64,000 nucleotides of DNA. It comes from Neckera pumila. Its lineage: Eukaryota > Streptophyta > Bryopsida > Hypnales > Neckeraceae. Position numbers and translations under genes: made by a program. The stretch covers positions 9,426,501 through 9,490,500 of the forward strand of contig OZ018412.1 in assembly GCA_963969595.1 (NCBI GenBank). The letters run 5' to 3'. This document shows, in pieces, positions 1 through 12,751 of the stretch (positions within the stretch are counted from its first letter, which is position 1; each line of letters starts with the position of its first letter). The notes under the pieces were generated by a model. It had not been told where the DNA came from. It did no database searches and saw nothing but the letters and a program-made list of their open reading frames with translations.

Positions 1-792
1 AGTATGCATTTTTGACTAAAATTTGCACTTAAAAGACCCCCTTTCTTTAGTAAAAATGATAAATTAAAAAGATGTGGTAGAAAGTGTTTAAAAGACAGGT
101 TTGTGACTTTTAGTATTGTGACTTTTAGTATTGTCCTTTAAGGCACGTCCTAGACACAACATTTTAAGTAAAAATTACTTAAAACACTAAACCACTAGAA
201 TTGCAGTGTCGGTGGGGCTTTGAGCCCGTGCACCTTTGAGAAGGAAGGCTTTGCTTTTAGTACCAATTCCAGTTTCTCTGTTCAGTTCCAGCTGATTCGT
301 GCATCCGAGAATTTATTTTTTTTAGGATTTTTCTGAGGTTTTGGTCGTCCAAATTGCAAAAGATTGTGTCAAGTGGATATCAATCATCTGTGAAGTTGTT
401 TTTTGGTGGGGGAATCTTTTACAGTTTCATGTTTGGCTTAACCATAGAGCAACCATTTTAAAGACATGAGTATATCGAAAAAAGGGCGATTAGTGATGTT
501 CTCCAGACTTATGTGCTTGTGTGAAGCCAATGGATGTTTCGAAGAGCTTGAGAGCTCTACAGCTCTCTTCGGTGGAAGCCGGCAAAGATACAAACAATTG
601 CCTAGTTGGAATTTTCTTCTTTGATGATCGCTTTCTTCATCTGTGTCTTTGGGTAACAGCATTTAGTTTCTTTCCGATTGTACCTTCATGAAGCAGTTTG
701 TTACGTTGTTTTTCAGTTGTGGTGGTGATCTGCAATGCTGGAAGTGAAGTCAGCTTGGGAGCATACACATAATGAAGGCAGATCTTTAGAAA

Positions 793-831
793 AGGGTTTA
801 GGGTTTAGGGTTTAGGGTTTAGAGTTTAGGG
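793..831 (+). repeat. Interstitial telomeric tract (TTTAGGG)n
   Basis: About five consecutive plant-type TTTAGGG units, one imperfect (TTTAGAG), lie between CAGATCTTTAGAAAA and TCGTGCCAGG. The duplicate at about 10675-10690 reads CAGATCTTGCTCGTGCCAGG with no telomeric units, so the tract was added to this copy. It interrupts a reading frame that stays open in copy 2. Confidence 0.9.
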
Positions 832-1470
832 TCGTGCCAGGCCTGGGCAAGTGTCCAGGAACGGTAGCCACCTTCTTATTGTAAATTTGCAGCGCACTCA
901 TTTTGATGGAAAGGCCACTTTGGTATGTAATCGCCTCTCTTTCCTCCTATCTCAGATTAATCCCAGTAGTACACCTTAGCCTTGGATGCAATTTTTATTT
1001 CGAAGACGTACACTATTAAATTTTGATTTTTCTAGGGAGTTCTGCATGTTGCGATGACTTCAGTCTCTGCATTGCATCCCTTTCTAAAGAACTGGATATT
1101 TCTTCCTGCGCAAATTTTGAATCACATTACCGAAACCACACTGTTTTCTTGCTCCAAAAGTATAATTTCAAACATTTACATAGGTGGTTCATGCACGTTG
1201 TGATGAGCTTCACCTTGAGGAAGCGGATCGAAGAGCCAAGGCTTTCAGGAGGAGAGAACGCCATCTACATTCGTGAAAGGGGTCAACCTCGATCTCAAAC
1301 GTGACAAACAGTGTTTGAAGAGACCTACCTACAGTTGGATCACAATTTAAGTAAGGATAGCCTTTGGCCATTGAAATGTTCGAGGTTCCGAACATGAAAT
1401 ACCCCATTTGGTGTGCTACTGGTTGACACAACAGTTACATACAAGTATAGCCAGTTGAGAGAGCATTAGC

Positions 1471-1665
1471 ATACCTTTCTCGGCCTTTTGGCTCAGATCA
1501 AGTGCAGCATCTGTTCTTCTCGGTTAAATATCTGATATACGTCTCATGGAGCCTCATGATAGTAATCTAATTTTTCTTGGGTGCGGGTCTATTGGTAGCT
1601 TGTTATTTGAACATGCAAGTGTTGTCTCCTTATTGCACTAAGATAGAGGTACCTATTCTGGATAA
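1471..1665 (+). pseudogene. U2 snRNA-like sequence, probable pseudogene
   Basis: It begins with the plant U2 5' end ATACCTTTCTCGGCCTTTTG and continues through GATCAAGTG, stem-loop IIa (AAATATCTGATA), a U-rich Sm-like site (AATTTTTCTTGG) and the 3' TTGCACTA motif. The branch-point-binding segment, GTAGTA in U2, reads GCAGCA here. Several stems are degraded and I see no upstream sequence element or TATA box at the usual plant U-snRNA spacing. The segment is absent from the duplicate at about 11360, so it is an insertion. Probably not functional. Confidence 0.75.
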
Positions 1666-1705
1666 CTTAAGCATTTTAGCCTGTAGGATATAGGAATTTT
1701 GTTAC

Positions 1706-1993
1706 ATTAGAAGAGATTGGAGGGCATTGGAGGGCCGTTTCAGGCCCGTTCCTTGATCTGGCCAGATCAAGGAACAGTGGATACAGGCTTTTAGTAAAAA
1801 AAAATTTCAAAAAAAGAAAAAAATTCTCTCCCAAATATCATTTCAGGTCAATTTTTATTTTATTTTATTTTTTTGAAAAAAATGATGTGGCACTCATCAT
1901 TTTTTTTAATGCGACCACATCAGTCAGCAACTTTCCTGTGTAGGAACACAGGATAATTTGCGGACTCTTGAAGGCCTCAAATCTCTTCTAATG
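1706..1993. mobile_element. MITE-like element with 14-bp or longer inverted ends
   Basis: The ends read CATTAGAAGAGATTGGAGGGC and, on the other strand, CATTAGAAGAGATTTGAGGC. The interior contains a second hairpin (TTCCTTGATCTGGCCAGATCAAGGAA) and AT-rich filler. It lies within the segment that copy 1 has gained relative to copy 2. Target-site duplication is unclear and there is no coding capacity. Confidence 0.55.
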
Positions 1994-4032
1994 AGAAATT
2001 GAGCTCAATGTGTGCAAACATAAGGATGAGAGAGAATGCAAAAAAAAAATAAAAAAATAAAAAATTCCCAATAATGAATTCCGATCTTGGGGTTTTTTCA
2101 TTTGGACCTATTTGGACATTCTAGTCTCACAAAATCACCTATTACAATTAACTTTGGCATGTCTCCTTAAGCAATAATGGAAGAGAGATGAGTGGACGAG
2201 AAGGTACAAATAAAGAATCTCTTTCAATAAACAATGCATCCAACTGTTGTCCACAATACGTCACCCTATGAAGTCATGATGGGAGGTTGTCCGAAATAAG
2301 TTTCTCTACCCTACCTCCTTGTGGCACAGCTCTCTCCTTCTCCGAATGGACTCAATGAAATCTTTCTTTAGAATCTTTTGTATCTCCTGATGGACCCCGA
2401 CTAAATCACAAATTAGAGTCTTTTGTTTGGATGACCTTTGTATCCATGAGAACATAGGGTATGGTTTCTTCCTTCCATTTGTACATTATGTTGATTTTAT
2501 TTGAAATTCTCTAATTAAATGACCTACTTATGATTAGAATTCAAATTGCAATCAAATACTACTATGGAGATTGAAATGCAACTTCATGCATATATTTTTT
2601 CAATATAGTATTTTTGGTATGTGAATTGTGAGTTTGGATTATATTTCCCATTTCATACTCTATCCTCTTTCTATCAATTTGTTTGCATTTAGTCAGTTCA
2701 TAATTCATGTTCATTGTTGCATTGTGAAAAGTTTTTTGATTTTTGATACAATCATCAAAAATGTGTTTACAATTGTTATTTTGCCTTTGGAATGAAGAAT
2801 ACAATGGAGGATATTGCTAGTAGGGTGATTGTTTTATATTCATGCTTTAAAACCACATTCATGCCAAATAAATAAAAAAATCATCTATGAAGAGCACAAC
2901 CATAGTAAAAAACACCTCAAACTAAACCCTAAATTAATATAATGCAATCATAAACAAAGCAAAGTATACCTTCTTCCAAAATTGAGTGCTTCCAATAATC
3001 CCTTCTTTCTATGTGCACATGAAACAATAGAAGTTTACATCTACACAGATGTGAACTCTATACCCGAAGCTCTAATTGATACTTTTACACATTTATTTTG
3101 AATTAGGAGTAGGAACATCTCAATCATTTCTTTTTAAGTCTAACAATGAAAACTTGCATCTAATATTTAAAAAGGTGATGAATTTATGTGGATTGTTTAA
3201 GGATTGTCATATAGCATTATAAATAATATCAAAATAAAAGTGTCCAAAAGAAAGCATCTCATTACTCCCTTCTACTAGTAAAAGCCACCTATTCCATTTA
3301 AGTGTCAGGAACAGGTTGTGGAAACAAACATTAGGAATAAATATAGGAAAATGACGCATAGAATGATGTAAGGGAACGAGCATTAGGGAACGAGCGTAGG
3401 GGAACGGGTACATGGAACAATGTAGGGAGGGGTGAGCAAGCCCTATTCATCTCTTTTATCCACAAAGATGGTCTATCTATATTCTTAGTAGAAATTTTTA
3501 CCAAGAGTGTAGATAAAAAAGCCCATTCAAAGAAGAGGATATCCATAATCATAGTTGGTAAAATGTACAATATAATTAGCATAAATAACACTAAATATCA
3601 CTATTAATATAAATTGGAAATCATCCGAACTTGCAAGATGCATAGTATCTAATATAGAAGTTTATAGTATTTCAGATTTCATCATCAATACTATTTACTA
3701 TTCTATTTTCAAACTATCTCAATTAAATAATGTGATTGGCATCCAAGCCTTGACTACCTACATTCATGCATTATCATCTACTAATATATTAAATCCAATT
3801 TCCATGATCAATCCTACATTTATCCATCACTCATTTTAGTTGCCATGATAGAAAGGCAACTCATCAAAATTGCAAACTTTAGTCATATGTTTCATTTCAA
3901 TTTAGTTCAATAGAACTGTTTTACACCAAACATATTCTACAATGAATTACTCATGGTATTTACATTTTCCAGTTAATAAATACTTTGCTCTAGATACCTA
4001 TTTACTATACTTTCAAATGACTTTCTATTTAA

Positions 4033-4617
4033 CCTCTAAATGACCATAAGAGGTCCACCACGTGGTTTTTGCAACTTCATTTGTAGAAAATTCAAAATTT
4101 GAACCTCACTTAGAGTTTGTTAGTAACAAAGAAACCTTAGATGAATGTTTTCTATTGAATTTGTTATTGCAACCCAATCCAAAAATGATTGAGTATGTGA
4201 TCTATGATGAATTTTTTGAAAATGGAAACAATACTTTAGGCCATCACTTTACATCCTCATATCTTTTTTTCCACATCTCAAAATGATTTGAAAAAATTAC
4301 ACATGAAAACCATGATGATGTATAACTTTAGAAAAAAATCAGAATTTTTGGATCACTTTTGAACATTCCGATTTTAATATTCCAATTTCAATGTATGCAC
4401 AAAGTACTGCCTAACCAAACACCTTTCATCAATCTTGTCAGCAATGGCATTTTTTCAAAAATTGAGCAATTGTTTTTGAAGAAACTTACAAAAGTCTTCT
4501 TTCATTTCAATGGTGGTGATCATTAAAGTTATTCCACACAAATGAAAAATTATGCTTGTTATAAGAGCTAGTCAAGAAAACAACAGCTAGGCTCAAATAT
4601 CCCCGGTCCTTTAGGGG
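4033..4617. mobile_element. piggyBac-like TTAA element, diverged
   Basis: The left end is TTAA followed by CCTCTAAATGACCA and the right end is GGTCCTTTAGGGG followed by TTCA, a one-base change from TTAA. The ends match the family consensus CCCCTAAAGGACC with few differences. The interior is AT-rich and non-coding. The short open frame at 4062-4286 has no recognisable domain. Confidence 0.55.
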
Positions 4618-4621
4618 TTCA

Positions 4622-5867
4622 TACATTTTTAGAAGTGAGTTCCTATTTAATATGCTCTTGGAGGTGTGCTTGGTTTTAGCATGTCCTACCTTGACCCTGA
4701 AGGACTACATGGCAGTTGAGCTTTCCAACATTGTAGAGATGTATTATACAATGCAATTTCATATATTAATAACAATAGATTCAAAGAGAGTCTTAACATT
4801 TGATCTATAGATCATATCCATATGTTAAATCAACAACAATTTTAATCAATATTTTTCAACAACCATTGAAGTCAAGAATTGGAAATTTGTCTAAAAATAG
4901 ATTATATATTGAATATTTGTAATTTTTACAAGATCTTTTTTTTTCAATCCAAAATGATAGCCTTTCGTTATGATCTTTTCTTAAGATTGATTGGTATTTA
5001 AGCTATTTTCTTCAACTCATTTATAGGAACAAAAATGGATTACTTTTTGAGGTCATACATATCCATTAAAAGTAGAATATTTGCAAAAAAAAGTCTTAAA
5101 AAATTGTATCATTCAACGTAAGAGAACTAATATAAGAATCTACAAACATTTAGATGAGTGAAAAATTGAAAATTTTGTGTAATTGGGACATGTTTGCATT
5201 CATCTATTGCTCAAAATTTGAAGATCTAGTACTTCAAGGGGGATAAAAAACACTATGGTGCAATCTCTTTCCATTTATTAATTTTCAAAGTATACAAGTT
5301 TCAACATTCTTTCCACCAACAAGAACTCTAATTGTTTACTTGCTATGATAATGTACATTAAAGAGCCTATTTATTCAAGATTTTAACATTCAATATTAAT
5401 ATGAAAAATCTAACAATGCACTCGCCAAATCTACATATCCCTTTCAGAAAGTAGACTTGATGCTACCTAACAGCATCTGTGGTGCATGACCAAAAATAAG
5501 GACAATACTAGAATTTCCAAGTGGAAGGTGGTAGATTTCATTTCATTCAAGTGACTTTAAAAAAAATATTGATCCAATGCAAAGCCAACAATCCAATTCT
5601 AAAATGGACTTTTTCACATTATAAAAGGGAGAGGAAAAGATTCTACATTAAAAAAAGACTTTTCAAGCAAAAAAGTGGAAAGGTCCAATTTATTGGCATA
5701 CTTACAGTTGCTTGAAGAAATGTGACAATCACAAATCTTTTTATTATTGACCCCCTCCTATTTCACCAACTTGTTAGGTTTGGGAAGAAGGATGGCTGGC
5801 TTGGAATCCACAAGAGACCAATTACATTGATTGCATTGGAGAGTCTTTTTTCAGAGTTGCCCCTTTA
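4622..5867. other. AT-rich intergenic region
   Basis: No gene, RNA or bounded element is recognised. Short open frames here lack domains or splice context. The stretch nearest 5867 is probably the 3' untranslated region and downstream flank of the minus-strand RING gene. Confidence 0.5.
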
Positions 5868-8714
5868 TTATACCGTTTCTGTTGTGATAGCCGTTTCCGT
5901 TGCAAATGCTCCATTTGATGTACAAACTTTCTTCTTGCATATGGGGCAAGATCCATTGATCTTGAGCCATTGATCAATGCACTCGACATGAAAATAATGT
6001 TTGCAAGGTAGCTCCTTCAACTCCACACCATCTTCGTACAGGTCGAGGCAAATGCAACACTCGACAATGTCAATTGCAAGTGCTCCAACTCGTTCATCGC
6101 CTCTGATTGAAACCCTCACATCCTCCTCCTCCTTATTAGCTTGATTTATTTCACGGGTATAAAATTTGTATGTTGGCAATGCCGAAATCACATTTGCACT
6201 TGCTCTTTGGGGCCGCTCTTGTATGATTCTTCTTACGTGATGAAATAAGACATAGTATTGCATCACAATGTATAGCAATAAAAAACGGTAGACAATGATG
6301 ATATTGAACACTATAAAGAGCCTGCTTGCCACACAAGACATCAAACCCGGCATATTTACTTAGTACACAAACTCAATGACTGTTAATAAGAAGAAAAGAA
6401 AAAATGGAAGAAAAATAGACTGAAAAGTCACTCAATATTTAAAGAGAATTTTTAGAACCATCATAATTAATCCCTACCAATGCCCAAAATGAAAATAAAA
6501 CTTCACTTTGGAATTTACTAATAGTAGATCATTGCAACTTTCTAACTCTATTTTTACAATTAAAAATTACACAGTGTGATTTTTGGATAGTTATAATAGT
6601 TCAGCATTGATCTCCAATTCTAACTTTGCTCCAACTAAGCAATCTCCTTGAAATCTATGCATTCCAAAGTAATGCATTGTTGTTTACAAAGTGATAATTA
6701 TAAATTTACTACAATATGAATTTTTTATTCTCCACAATATGATCAATTAAATTGGTCAGTTTTAAGCTACTATATGATTCCTTGGTCTATTAGAGGGGTT
6801 AGATTTGCACCAGCTCAAATGTGGAGCTTGCGTTGTTGCTGAGTACGTAAAATCTATCCCAAGGCCAAATAAAAACCAAAGTGCAAAGAAACCCTTTAGC
6901 AATCTCCACAACCACTTGATAATCTTTTCAAACCTGCAAAGAGTTGCGACCAAATCATCATTCATCCAATGGACCCAGTTGATTTACAAGATAACTGTCT
7001 TAGTGACAAAATCTTTGTTGCATGACAAGAGTTAAATACTCCATAGAAAATAAGACTAAAGTGATGCAAAAGGGTGATTGCACAAAACCCTTGTACTATT
7101 TTTTGTTACACATTGCATATTGATTAGTTTTTTGGGTATAAATTTTGCGTTTTGACTCCAAATGATTCAAAATCCATAAACAAGGTATCTATGACTATTA
7201 TACACCTTGTCATTTTTTTTTTAAATTTAATTTTTTTTTTAGTGTTTAATATTAGCCCCCGATATTATGTTACACTTGCCAATTCTTGGGGATTTAGTAC
7301 TATTTAGTCCTACTCAAAGAATTTTCCTCGGCTTTTCCTTTGGTGGCTACCTTCATCTTAAAGGTATATACATTAGCCATATTTTTTAAATTATTTTAAA
7401 TTATGAATATTGTTGCAACACGCAACATATAGTACAGGTGTTTTGTGCAATCATCCAAAAGTACAACCTTGTTTATCAGACCACAATTGCCAAATTTGAA
7501 GAATTTTGTAAATCTAATGAAATTGGTGTTTTCTACTTTCATGAACATTACCTATTTGACAAGAAAAAAATTCAAACATACAACTAGAGAAGCGAAACAA
7601 AAGTTGCAAAATGAACATACGACCTAAGGTACGCTTATTCCAATTTCTCACCTGAAATATATGCTATGGATTCATTTCATTTAATTTCATGTGGTGACTG
7701 ATTTTGGGTGCACATAATTTAAAAGCATCAATTCACTTGTAATTACGTACCTTTGACGCTGCCTAATTTGTGACTCATCAACTTCAGAGCCTAGGGAGAC
7801 AATTGAAATAGCTTGAGGAAGTAGATTTGACTGTTGTCTAGAATGTTTGTAGTCGTAGTAGAGCAGGGACAATATTGCTAGGCATCCAACTCCATAACCA
7901 TACATCCAAACTCGCAAAGCCACGTGTGGGTCTTCATGTTGGAAGACTGAAAGGAAAACCACCAAGAGAATAATCTGGATGATTGTGCCAATAAAATCAA
8001 AGGTCAACCAAGAAACGGTGGAAGTAGACTCGTCTGCAAGCACCCAGGATTGGCTTATAATTATGAACAAGTTTGCATAGGAAAGAGAAAAAACCCGGCG
8101 TCAATCTACTTACTCTCATTTCATCCCGCTTGCAAGATATAGCTCTCAAATCTAGTAACCTTTGTGTAACACAATTATGACAATGATTGTTCAACCAATA
8201 ACAAGAGTTGAAATGAAATCCTCCATGATACTTTTCATTTTGCTTATTATTTAAGCATGTCCTTTGATAATATGTTGCAGATTTGTCATGAATTTTTCAG
8301 TTGATAACCCAATCATCAAGAAACTTTTGAAATTCAAAGATCCTTGAATATGAAACTATTTAAGTGCACAGATTTAAATCAATTGCGTGATATCCAAAGA
8401 CAAATCAATTACTAATGTTTTCAAAATACAAGTAAACCATGTAGCATATGTGATCTGTTTAGATGAATTTGTAGACCCTGTACATAATTGGCTGCAAGAT
8501 TGGATAAAAATAATTATTACATACCTGATAGATCATCTTCACGTGGTACCACTAATGGCAAATTCAAAGTTTGAGAACCTATTGAAAGACTTGAAGACGC
8601 AATGCTAGAATCATCTCGAGTAGGTGGAAGAGTCACAACAACATGTTCATGTTGATCCATGAATTCACTACTATCACTAATCTCCGATTGAAGATTCAAA
8701 ATTTCACGCCTCAT
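5868..8714 (-). CDS. RING-H2 membrane E3 ubiquitin ligase (At1g63170/At4g11680-like)
   Basis: Four exons on the minus strand: 8714-8525, 8033-7751, 6933-6811 and 6321-5868. All junctions are GT-AG and phases agree, giving 349 residues. Residues 64-199 hold three hydrophobic segments (TIIQIILLVVFLSVF; VWMYGYGVGCLAILSLLYY; LKGFFALWFLFGLG), and exon 4 opens with a fourth (LFIVFNIIIVYRFLLLYIV). A RING-H2 finger follows at residues 287-327, with ligands C287, C290, C305, H307, H310, C313, C324 and C327. This layout matches plant multi-pass RING-H2 ligases, which recruit a ubiquitin-loaded E2 at a membrane; the substrate is unknown. The N-terminal exon is acidic and serine-rich. The ATG at 8714 is the first in frame, but an upstream exon cannot be excluded because CCTACAG just before it could act as an acceptor. 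Confidence 0.9.
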
Positions 8715-9640
8715 GGCTATGAAAGTGTCTGTAGGAAACTTTGGTACCTATGCCTTACAAAGAGCTAAATTATACTCCGTGGACAACAAAGCTATTTTAA
8801 AAACTTATACTTAGCTAGAGTTGGATCGGATATATCAAATCAAATCTAACTTGGGACTGTTTGTTTAGCAATTGTAAAAAAGAAACCACCTAAATATACT
8901 AAAAGCATTAAATTGCCACACTAAAATTAGATAAATCATCACATTGACAATAAAAATAGGTCATTATATAAGTGCCGTTATATTAATGTTAACTTTACTT
9001 TCTAAAAATAAAAATAATTAGGTTCATTTTTTATTATTAAAATAAAAGCACATAGTCACTTTTACTTTCATTTTGAATGTGTGGGATATTATTTTTCCCA
9101 AAAACAAAACAAAAAACTTTACGATTCTATAAAAAAAATGAAACTTTTTCCTATTTTTAGGCATTGTTGAATCTCATTGTCTACTTTAATTAATTATTTA
9201 GTTGGGAATGCTGTCTCTCACTACCAAGTACAATATCCACAGGACTTTTTAACTAAGGTAGAAAGTCCGAAACCAACTCAAGCTCTAAAATCCTACTCCA
9301 ACATAGAGGTACATATTGCACTCTTTAATGCTTCATGTTTAATGCATCATCAACGTACAAATAGTAAACATTTCAAGATGATTGTGACATCAACACTTAT
9401 AGTGACCATTGCATTTCAACTTCAAAAATTTGTAATTAATTTCTTGAAGGTCCAAAAATTTAAGAAACAACTTGCCTCAGATGCCAATTCCATTCTTCTT
9501 TCAATGAAAAATTACTACAAAATATTTCAAGAAACCAAATTACCAAATCAGTTGGTAAAGGGTTGCTCTTAAGGATACAAATAAGAGTCTACAATCACTA
9601 CTGTAGGTGATATACAACATTTGTCCCAGTCCAGCTGAGT
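8715..9640. other. AT-rich intergenic region upstream of the RING gene
   Basis: Nothing recognisable. It includes the presumed promoter side of the minus-strand RING gene. I see no convincing TATA or telo-box near its first exon. The open frame at 9177-9572 has no domain and low-complexity composition. Confidence 0.45.
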
Positions 9641-9659
9641 GTGCCGTTTTGTGATGTTT

Positions 9660-10270
9660 TGGAATTTCAAGGTTCTGGTGGAAAATTGGAACGGATTGTG
9701 TCGATTGTATTTCAATGCTTTGCAGCTTCTTTCCTTCCTTGGGGTTTCTTGAACCCCTATTCCACTTCCAATTGATTGAGTCGTGCATCCGAGTTTTTAT
9801 GATTTCTGTACTTTTGAAGTTTGGGTGGAAAATTGTGAACTCAAGGATTCTGTCAAGTGGATTTCAGTGATCTTCGAAGCTTCTGGTTTCAATAGATCGT
9901 TGAGTCCCCATTCCAATTCCAACCGATCGAGTCATGTATCGCAGTTTTCACGTTTTCTGTACTTCGGAGGTGTTTTGGTAGAGAATTGTGAACTCAAGGA
10001 TTGTGTCGAATGAATATCTCTGAAGCTCTTTTCCGAGGGGAATTCAACGTTTTACATTGTTGTGAGGAATTGCAGTGTCGGTGGAGCTTTGAGACTGTGC
10101 ACCTTTGAGAATGTAGGCTTTGCTTTAAGTACCGATTCCAGTTTCTCTGTTCAATTCCAGCTAATTTGTGCATCCGAGATTTTTTTTTTTTTGCGGGTTT
10201 CTTTGAGGTTTTGGTGGAAATTGCGAAGGACTCTGTCAAGTGGATATCAATCATCTGTAGAGTTTTTATA
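9660..10270 (+). repeat. Degenerate tandem repeat, about four units
   Basis: A block containing GTCGTGCATCCGAGTTTT, a TTTCTGTACTT motif, GGTGGAAAATTGTGAACTCA and TCAAGTGGATATCA recurs at about 9668, 9810, 9940 and 10130, with uneven spacing of roughly 150-230 bp. The last unit enters segmental duplication copy 2, and copy 1 has the corresponding unit near 260-400. Non-coding as far as can be seen. Confidence 0.6.
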
Positions 10271-11825
10271 TTTCCGGTGGGGTAATCTTCATGTTTGGCT
10301 TAATCTTAGAGCAACCATTGTATGGACATGAGTATATCTAAAAAGTTGCGATTAATTTCGCCGAACCTCTTAGTAATGTTCTTCAGATTTAGAAGCTTGT
10401 GTGAAGCAGATGGATGTTCCGGGGAGCTTGAGAGCTCTGTACTTCTCTTTCGTTGCTGGAAGCCTGTCGGGAAAGATACAAACAATTGAAGCCCATATCC
10501 ACCTAGTTGGAATTTTCTTCTTTGACGAACGCTTTCTTCATCTGTGTCTTTGGGTAACAGCATTAGTTTCTTTTGGATTGCACCTTCACAAAGCAGTTTG
10601 TTACGTTGTTTTTCAGTTGTGGTGGTGATCTGCAATGCAGGAACTGAAGCTAGCTTGGGAGCATACACATAAGGCAGATCTTGCTCGTGCCAGGCCTGGG
10701 CAAGTGTCTAAGAACGGCGGCCACTTTCTTATTGTCAATTTGCAGCGCACTCATTATGATGGAAAGGCCTCTTTGGAATGTAATTGCCTCTCTTTCCTTG
10801 TGTGTCTCAGATCAATTACAGTAATACACCTTAGGCTTGGATGCAATTTATGTAGAATACGTACACTTTTAAATTTTGGCTTTTCTAGCGTAAGAACAGA
10901 TCGAAACTTTTGAGGGAGTTCTGCATGTTGGGTCGACTTCTGTCTCTGCATTGCACCCGTTTCTAAAGAGCTGGATATTTCTCACTGCGCAAATTTTGAA
11001 TCACATTACTGAAACCGCAATGTTTTCTTGCTCCAAAAGTGTAATTTCAAACATTTTACGTAGGTGATTTATGCACGTTGTGATGAGGTCAAGCGATTGC
11101 TTGCTGAGGAGCTTCACCTTGAGGAAGAAGAGTCGAGGCTTTCAGGAGGAGAGAACCCCATCTACATTCGTTGAAGGGGACAACCTCGATTTCAAACGTG
11201 ACAAACAATGTTTGAAGAGACCTACAGTTGGCTCAATCTAAGTAAGGATATCCTTTGGCCATTGGAATGTTGGAGGAACCTTCCGAACACGAAATACCCC
11301 ATTTGGTGTGCTGCTGGTTGACACTACAATTAAATACTACTACGAGTACCAGTATAGCCGGTTGAGAATTTGGGCTCAATGTGTGCAAACACAAGGATGA
11401 AGAAGAATGCAACAGAAGAAACCAATTTTTTAATCCTAAGAATGAATATTTTATTGAATATGAATGTGGATTTTTTCATTTGGACCCATTCTGGTCTCAA
11501 AGACTTAGCTATTACGGTTAGCTTTGGCACTTTGCCCTAAATAAGGATGGAAGAGAGATGAATGGACGAGAAGGTACAAATAGAGAATCTTTTTCAATAA
11601 ACAATGCATTTAATTGTTGTCCACAATAAATTACCCTATGAAACCATGATGAGGAATTGTCCAAAATAGGTACTTCTATCTTACTTCCTTGTGGCGCAGC
11701 CCTGCCCATCTCCAAATGGACCCACCTAATCTTAAATTGGAATCTTTTGTATCTCTTGACAGACTTGATTAAATAACAAATTGGAGATCTGGAATCTTTT
11801 GTACGGATGACTTTTGTATCCTTAA

Positions 11826-12751
11826 CCCCTAAAGGACCATTGTTCGTTCAAGGGACAAATGGGATTTCGGGCAGGTACCTACGGGCTGATTTTTTGTCGT
11901 AATTTTTTGCAATTTTTTTGGAAAATAGAAAAACTGATAAGCTTCGTGGGAATATAATTTTTTTTTAATTGGTGCCCGGGAACAAAAGTTATGCCCAAAT
12001 AAGCTCAAAACAGGGGACGGGAGGCAGCAAAAAAATTCAGCAATTTTTTTTTTTTTTTTTTCTAATTTTTTTTTCTAATAGATTATATTTTTGTCTATCT
12101 AGAAAGTTTTGATTCATTTCATTTGGATTTTTTATGAGAAAGTTATGGACAATCTTGTTTTGGGGGCACTTAGATCATCTTTCTAAAAATAAAATAACTT
12201 GTAGGATTCATTTTGGAATGCAATTTTTGCAATTTTTCAAAAAAAAAGGTTCCACATGGTTTGGTTTTCTTGCTAGAACAATCTTGCCATTGGAATTAGT
12301 GCATTTTAGTTCCATCTAAAAGATTTTAATGTTTTAGATTTTCCTTCTATCTTGTACTATCTTGTATTTAACAATATTTATAAGAATGAAAATTAATCTT
12401 TTTTGAATTTCTTTTTTTTTTCTAGACTCTCAACTCAATTCTCCACTATAAAGATTTAAATCTCAAAACTCTATAGTGCAAAAAAAAAGTTAAAAATGTT
12501 CAAAGTCAAAAAATCTAGTCCTGCAATGTGCTGAAAATCTTGTTTTTTTCACTTTAAACGCAGATATCTTGCAATCTGTGCGGTCAAAAATTCTGAAATT
12601 TTTTCCACACATTGTCATATTAGTTAGGTATAAGATCTAATGATTGGATGTGCAAAAACAACAACTTTCAGATTTTCTTACACTTTGCTCTAAAAATGGC
12701 AGTTTTGAGAGTTTTTGGGCAGAAAAAAGGCCTTCATTGGTCCTTTAGGGG
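11826..12751. mobile_element. piggyBac-like non-autonomous element (926 bp, TTAA TSD)
   Basis: It is flanked by TTAA at 11822-11825 and 12752-12755. The 14-bp inverted ends are perfect: CCCCTAAAGGACCA and TGGTCCTTTAGGGG. Conserved subterminal landmarks are GGGCAGGTACCTACGGG near the left end and TGGCAGTTTTGAG near the right end. No transposase is encoded. The duplicate at 2441-2455 reads GTATCCATGAGAACA with no element, which directly supports one clean insertion. Four other copies of about 0.92 kb are in this window. Confidence 0.9.

Larger units (their letters stand above)
199..3590. repeat. Segmental duplication, copy 1
   Basis: This stretch is collinear with about 10068-14100 through many interruptions. 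Shared landmarks include the GTGCATCCGAG motif, the CTGTGTCTTTGGGTAACAGCA stretch, the GTGCCAGGCCTGGGCAAGTGT stretch, and the AT-rich part with CTCAATGTGTGCAAACA. Copy 1 carries a telomeric tract and a U2-containing segment that copy 2 lacks. It lacks the 926-bp TTAA element and the retroposon seen in copy 2. Short gene-like pieces occur near 715-1260 but are broken here by the telomeric insertion and frame changes. I do not recognise the source gene. Confidence 0.85.

Noticed and set aside
438..10668. Shared minus-strand frame (LLPKDTDEES) at 438-662 and 10306-10668
   Set aside because: Shared because the DNA is duplicated; start codons are poor, frames differ in length and no domain is seen.
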